Positions 61,600-64,000 of a DNA stretch of 64,000 nt are shown here, piece after piece (position 1 is the first letter of the stretch; every line of letters starts with the position of its first letter). Below the pieces are notes generated by a model. The model did no database searches. It worked only from the letters and a program-made list of their open reading frames with translations, and was not told where the DNA came from. The stretch is from Mycobacterium sp. Aquia_216 (GTDB taxonomy: Bacteria > Actinomycetota > Actinomycetes > Mycobacteriales > Mycobacteriaceae), in NCBI RefSeq assembly GCF_026723865.1, contig NZ_CP113529.1:1736001-1800000 (forward strand). Direction: 5' to 3'. Both the position numbers and the translations under genes were made by a program.

Positions 61600-62454
61600 T
61601 CAGCACGAACACAGCGGATGCCTGGTCCACTGCCGGGTGACGATGGCGCCGGCGTGCAGGTCGAACTCGAGGGTGGTGTTCAGCGCCTGCGGCGGCCCGG
61701 GGTCGGGTCCCGCATCGTCGCCGCGCACCGCGGCGATCACGCGATTTACCTGGCTGAGCGCCAGCGCCGCGGTGGCCAGCAGGGTGGCCCGATCGGCAAC
61801 GCCGACGGTCTCGCGCAGCTGGGCCGCGACCGCCGGCCACGCGGCGTCACGGTCGCTGCGATGTAGGTCCGCGCAGCCCAGGCAGCTGGTCACGCCGGGG
61901 ATGACCAGTGGCCCCACCAGGCCGGTGCCGTCGCGCACTCGAACCGCCAGGTGCGCGACTCGCTGGCTGTGCAGATCGCGCACCATGCGCGGGTCGGCGA
62001 CCAGATAGTCGGCCAGTATCACCAGATCCACCGCCGCACGCGATACCGCGGCATGCGGCTGGCTACTGTGCGCGATCCGCGCGCCCGAGCAACGCAGCGA
62101 GTCCATCAGCAGGTCCGACAGGGGCCCGCGGCCGTGCACCCGGATCGAGGCCGCCCGGCCGCCGGTCTGCCGGCAACCGCGGGTCACCACCCGGGCGCTC
62201 ACCAGCTGCGCGACGAGATGTGCCAGGCCTTCGGTGTCGGTCAATCCGCGCTCGACGGCTTGGCGCTGCAACTCGGTGATCGACTGGGGTGATCGCATCG
62301 AGTGCAGTAGTCCGGCCAGCGCCGCCGCGGCCAGCCCGCGCGGCGGACGGACCAGCACCGCCCGGCGGGGATCCCAGCCCACCTGCACCGCACCGTCGGG
62401 GCGCAGCAGCACCGGCATTGCCGGATCCAGCGCATACATGGCGGTCCGTGGCAT
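61600..62454 (-). CDS. TOMM-type cyclodehydratase-like (Ocin-ThiF-like) protein
   Basis: This 284-residue protein resembles the E1-like/leader-binding partner of azoline-forming cyclodehydratases. PGVTSCLGCADLHRSDRDAA has the CxxC zinc half-site, and HPLCSC at the C-terminus supplies the second Cys pair. An N-terminal winged-helix-like region (residues about 15-90) would bind a leader peptide. No YcaO partner or precursor peptide is seen nearby, so it is an orphan. It corresponds to Rv3196 from memory. Confidence 0.75.
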   Translation of the reverse strand: MPRTAMYALDPAMPVLLRPDGAVQVGWDPRRAVLVRPPRGLAAAALAGLLHSMRSPQSITELQRQAVERGLTDTEGLAHLVAQLVSARVVTRGCRQTGGRAASIRVHGRGPLSDLLMDSLRCSGARIAHSSQPHAAVSRAAVDLVILADYLVADPRMVRDLHSQRVAHLAVRVRDGTGLVGPLVIPGVTSCLGCADLHRSDRDAAWPAVAAQLRETVGVADRATLLATAALALSQVNRVIAAVRGDDAGPDPGPPQALNTTLEFDLHAGAIVTRQWTRHPLCSC

Positions 62455-62558
62455 GAAACCAGACTGTGCCAGGCGCCCGGCGCAGGCCCGTTCAGTTATC
62501 CACAGAACCGGCAGCGCCCCTGCGCGAGCCCTTTTGCTACGCCGGCCGGACGCCCCGT

Positions 62559-63926
62559 TCAGCTCTCGGCAGAATCGCCCTGGGCGCCGGGGTCGTCTTG
62601 CTCGAGTTGTGCGATAGCCTCATCGATTCCGCTGGTATCTCCACCGATGATGCGGTCGATGAAGCCGGCGGGCTCGTCGAGGTCTTCGGCACCCGGCAAC
62701 AGATCGGGGTGTTGCCAGACGCCGTCACGGGCGTCCACGCCGGCGGCCTCCGTCAGGCTCTCCCACAGCGCGGCGGCTTCCCGCAGCTTGCGTGGCCGCA
62801 ACTCCAGGCCGACCAATGTGGCAAATGTCTGTTCGGCGGGGCCCCCGCTCGCCCGGCGCCGGCGCAGCGTCTCGCTCAGCGCGGCCGCACCCGGAATCCG
62901 GTCGCCCAGTGCCGCGGTCACGACGACCTGGACCCAGCCCTCGATCAGTGCCAACAGCGTCTCCAGACGTTCCAGCGCCTGGGTCTGCGCCGGCGTTGCC
63001 TTGGGCTCGAAAACGCCCTGGCCGAGCAGGTTCTCGATTGCGGCCGGATCGGACAGCGAGGCGGGGTTGAAGTCGCGCGCCAGCTCCTCGATCCCGCTCA
63101 TGTCGATCTTCATGCCCGCGGCGTAGGCCTCGACGGCGCCCAGCAGCTGGCTGGCCAACCAGGGCACGTGGCTGAACAGCCGGTGGTGGGCCGCCTCCCG
63201 GGCGGCCAGGAACGTCATGATCTCGCTGCGGGGCAGCTCGAGCCCGGCGGCGAACGCTTCCACCGCGTCGGGCATGATCGCCGCCACGCCCTTAGGGCCC
63301 AGCGGCAGACCGATGTCGGTCGACGTCAGCACCTCGCGGGACAACCGGCCCAGGGCCTGGCCCAGCTGCGAGCCGAACGCCATACCGCCCATCTGCGACA
63401 TCATCGCCATGAGCGGACCGGCCATGCCCTTGGCCTCCTCGGGCAGCGAAGACGCCCACACCGTCGAGATCTGTTGGGCCATCGGGTCGCACAGTCGCTT
63501 CCAGGTCGCCAGGGTGTTGTCCACCCAGTCGTTGGGGCTCCAGCCGACCGCCTTACTGGCGCCGGCGGGTAGCGCGGTGACACCGTCGAGCCAGGTATCG
63601 GCGAGGTGTACCGCATCGGCGATCGCGGAGTTCGTCGGGGCCGGGATCGGTGCGACGAATCCGATCGAGCTGGACGCGACCTGCCGAGCCAGCTCGTAGT
63701 TGACGGGTCCCGACGCGGTGCCCCCGGCCGCCATCGTGCCCGCATTGCTGAACATCTGACCCAGCTGCGTGAAGATTTGCCCGAGGTCACCCACGTTGAA
63801 ATCCCCGCCCATGCCGAACCCGCCGAACGGATCGGACGCGCCCGAGCCGGACTCGGGATCTTTCTTCCCGTGCTTGTCGCGCTCGGGGTCGTCTCCATGA
63901 GAGAAGCCGAAAGGCAGGTCAGCCAT
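62559..63926 (-). CDS. DUF2342 (TIGR03624-type) metalloprotease-like protein
   Basis: This 455-residue protein has a Gly/Asp-rich N-terminus (DPFGGFGMGGDFNVGDLGQI) and a helical body with MTFLAAREAAHHRLFSHVPW. The ExxHH segment is the signature for which the family is called a putative zinc protease, though it is not a standard HExxH. SLPEEAKGMAGPLMAMMSQM is also family-typical. ATG 63924-63926 (MADLPFGFSHGDD) is chosen over a longer frame. It corresponds to Rv3195 from memory. Confidence 0.88.
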   Translation of the reverse strand: MADLPFGFSHGDDPERDKHGKKDPESGSGASDPFGGFGMGGDFNVGDLGQIFTQLGQMFSNAGTMAAGGTASGPVNYELARQVASSSIGFVAPIPAPTNSAIADAVHLADTWLDGVTALPAGASKAVGWSPNDWVDNTLATWKRLCDPMAQQISTVWASSLPEEAKGMAGPLMAMMSQMGGMAFGSQLGQALGRLSREVLTSTDIGLPLGPKGVAAIMPDAVEAFAAGLELPRSEIMTFLAAREAAHHRLFSHVPWLASQLLGAVEAYAAGMKIDMSGIEELARDFNPASLSDPAAIENLLGQGVFEPKATPAQTQALERLETLLALIEGWVQVVVTAALGDRIPGAAALSETLRRRRASGGPAEQTFATLVGLELRPRKLREAAALWESLTEAAGVDARDGVWQHPDLLPGAEDLDEPAGFIDRIIGGDTSGIDEAIAQLEQDDPGAQGDSAES

Positions 63927-64000
63927 GACACCAACGGTACTCACGCCGGAACAGAAGGCCCCATCCGCCGTCACGCTTGTAGCTGAACAAGCCAACGGGG

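Noticed and set aside
63925..64000. Plus-strand frame open at the right edge (MTPTVLTPEQ...)
   Set aside because: Its ATG overlaps the start of the divergent DUF2342 gene; only 25 codons are visible with no recognisable family.

Overview
The window is 64 kb of high-GC chromosome from a mycobacterium. Supporting this are whiB1 and whiB7, mycoredoxin, adnAB in place of recBCD, the sigH-rshA pair, a cyclopropane/mycolate-type methyltransferase, and frequent GTG and TTG starts with stop/start overlaps. From memory, the gene order at both ends follows the M. tuberculosis Rv3228-Rv3195 region in reverse orientation. I infer a non-tuberculous species because of a large accessory block and extra genes. 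No tRNA, rRNA, CRISPR array, transposase or integrase was seen.

Left flank (1-2373): the start of rsgA, aroA, and a divergent SRAP/HMCES-type DNA-crosslink protein. Accessory block (about 2370-27460): genes that I do not recall between the SRAP gene and the YbaK gene of M. tuberculosis. It holds: (a) a 3-hydroxyacyl-CoA dehydrogenase and a small secreted protein; (b) a TetR-SDR pair divergent from a tightly coupled operon of an alkylsulfatase-like metallo-beta-lactamase, an SDR, a PAPS sulfotransferase and a zinc alcohol dehydrogenase; (c) a CrtI-like oxidoreductase with a DUF3556 membrane protein; (d) three PucR/CdaR-type regulators with a 58-residue membrane protein, an HdeD-like protein and an unusual CaiB-type CoA-transferase; (e) a polyhydroxyalkanoate set: coiled-coil phasin-like protein, a truncated and a full acyl-CoA synthetase, PhaC and PhaZ; and (f) a CmaA/MmaA-type methyltransferase. 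Three perfect TTGTC-N7-GACAA palindromes lie in promoter regions of this block and may mark an undescribed local regulon.

Conserved core (27409-64000): YbaK and SDR; sigH-rshA redox-stress module; the 24-residue ribosomal protein bL37; biotinyl carrier protein; pdtaS; whiB1; lipid kinase; a gpm2-entC-GNAT operon; a ParA-like ATPase; rhlE; a TetR; a DUF3152 protease-like protein; moeZ; an alkyltransferase-like protein and lipV; then adnA-adnB, a potassium channel and nudC; mrx1; uvrD2; whiB7 with a leader ORF and attenuator hairpin; an ABC1 kinase; an orphan TOMM-type cyclodehydratase; and a DUF2342 protein.

Small repeats punctuate the window. A 26-bp element occurs exactly at 11149 and 36544, each time next to a start codon, with a decayed copy at 9663. 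A 35-bp palindromic unit is duplicated at 45522, and a 29-bp tandem duplication covers a gene end at 46469. Comparisons with named M. tuberculosis genes come from memory, not from a database search.
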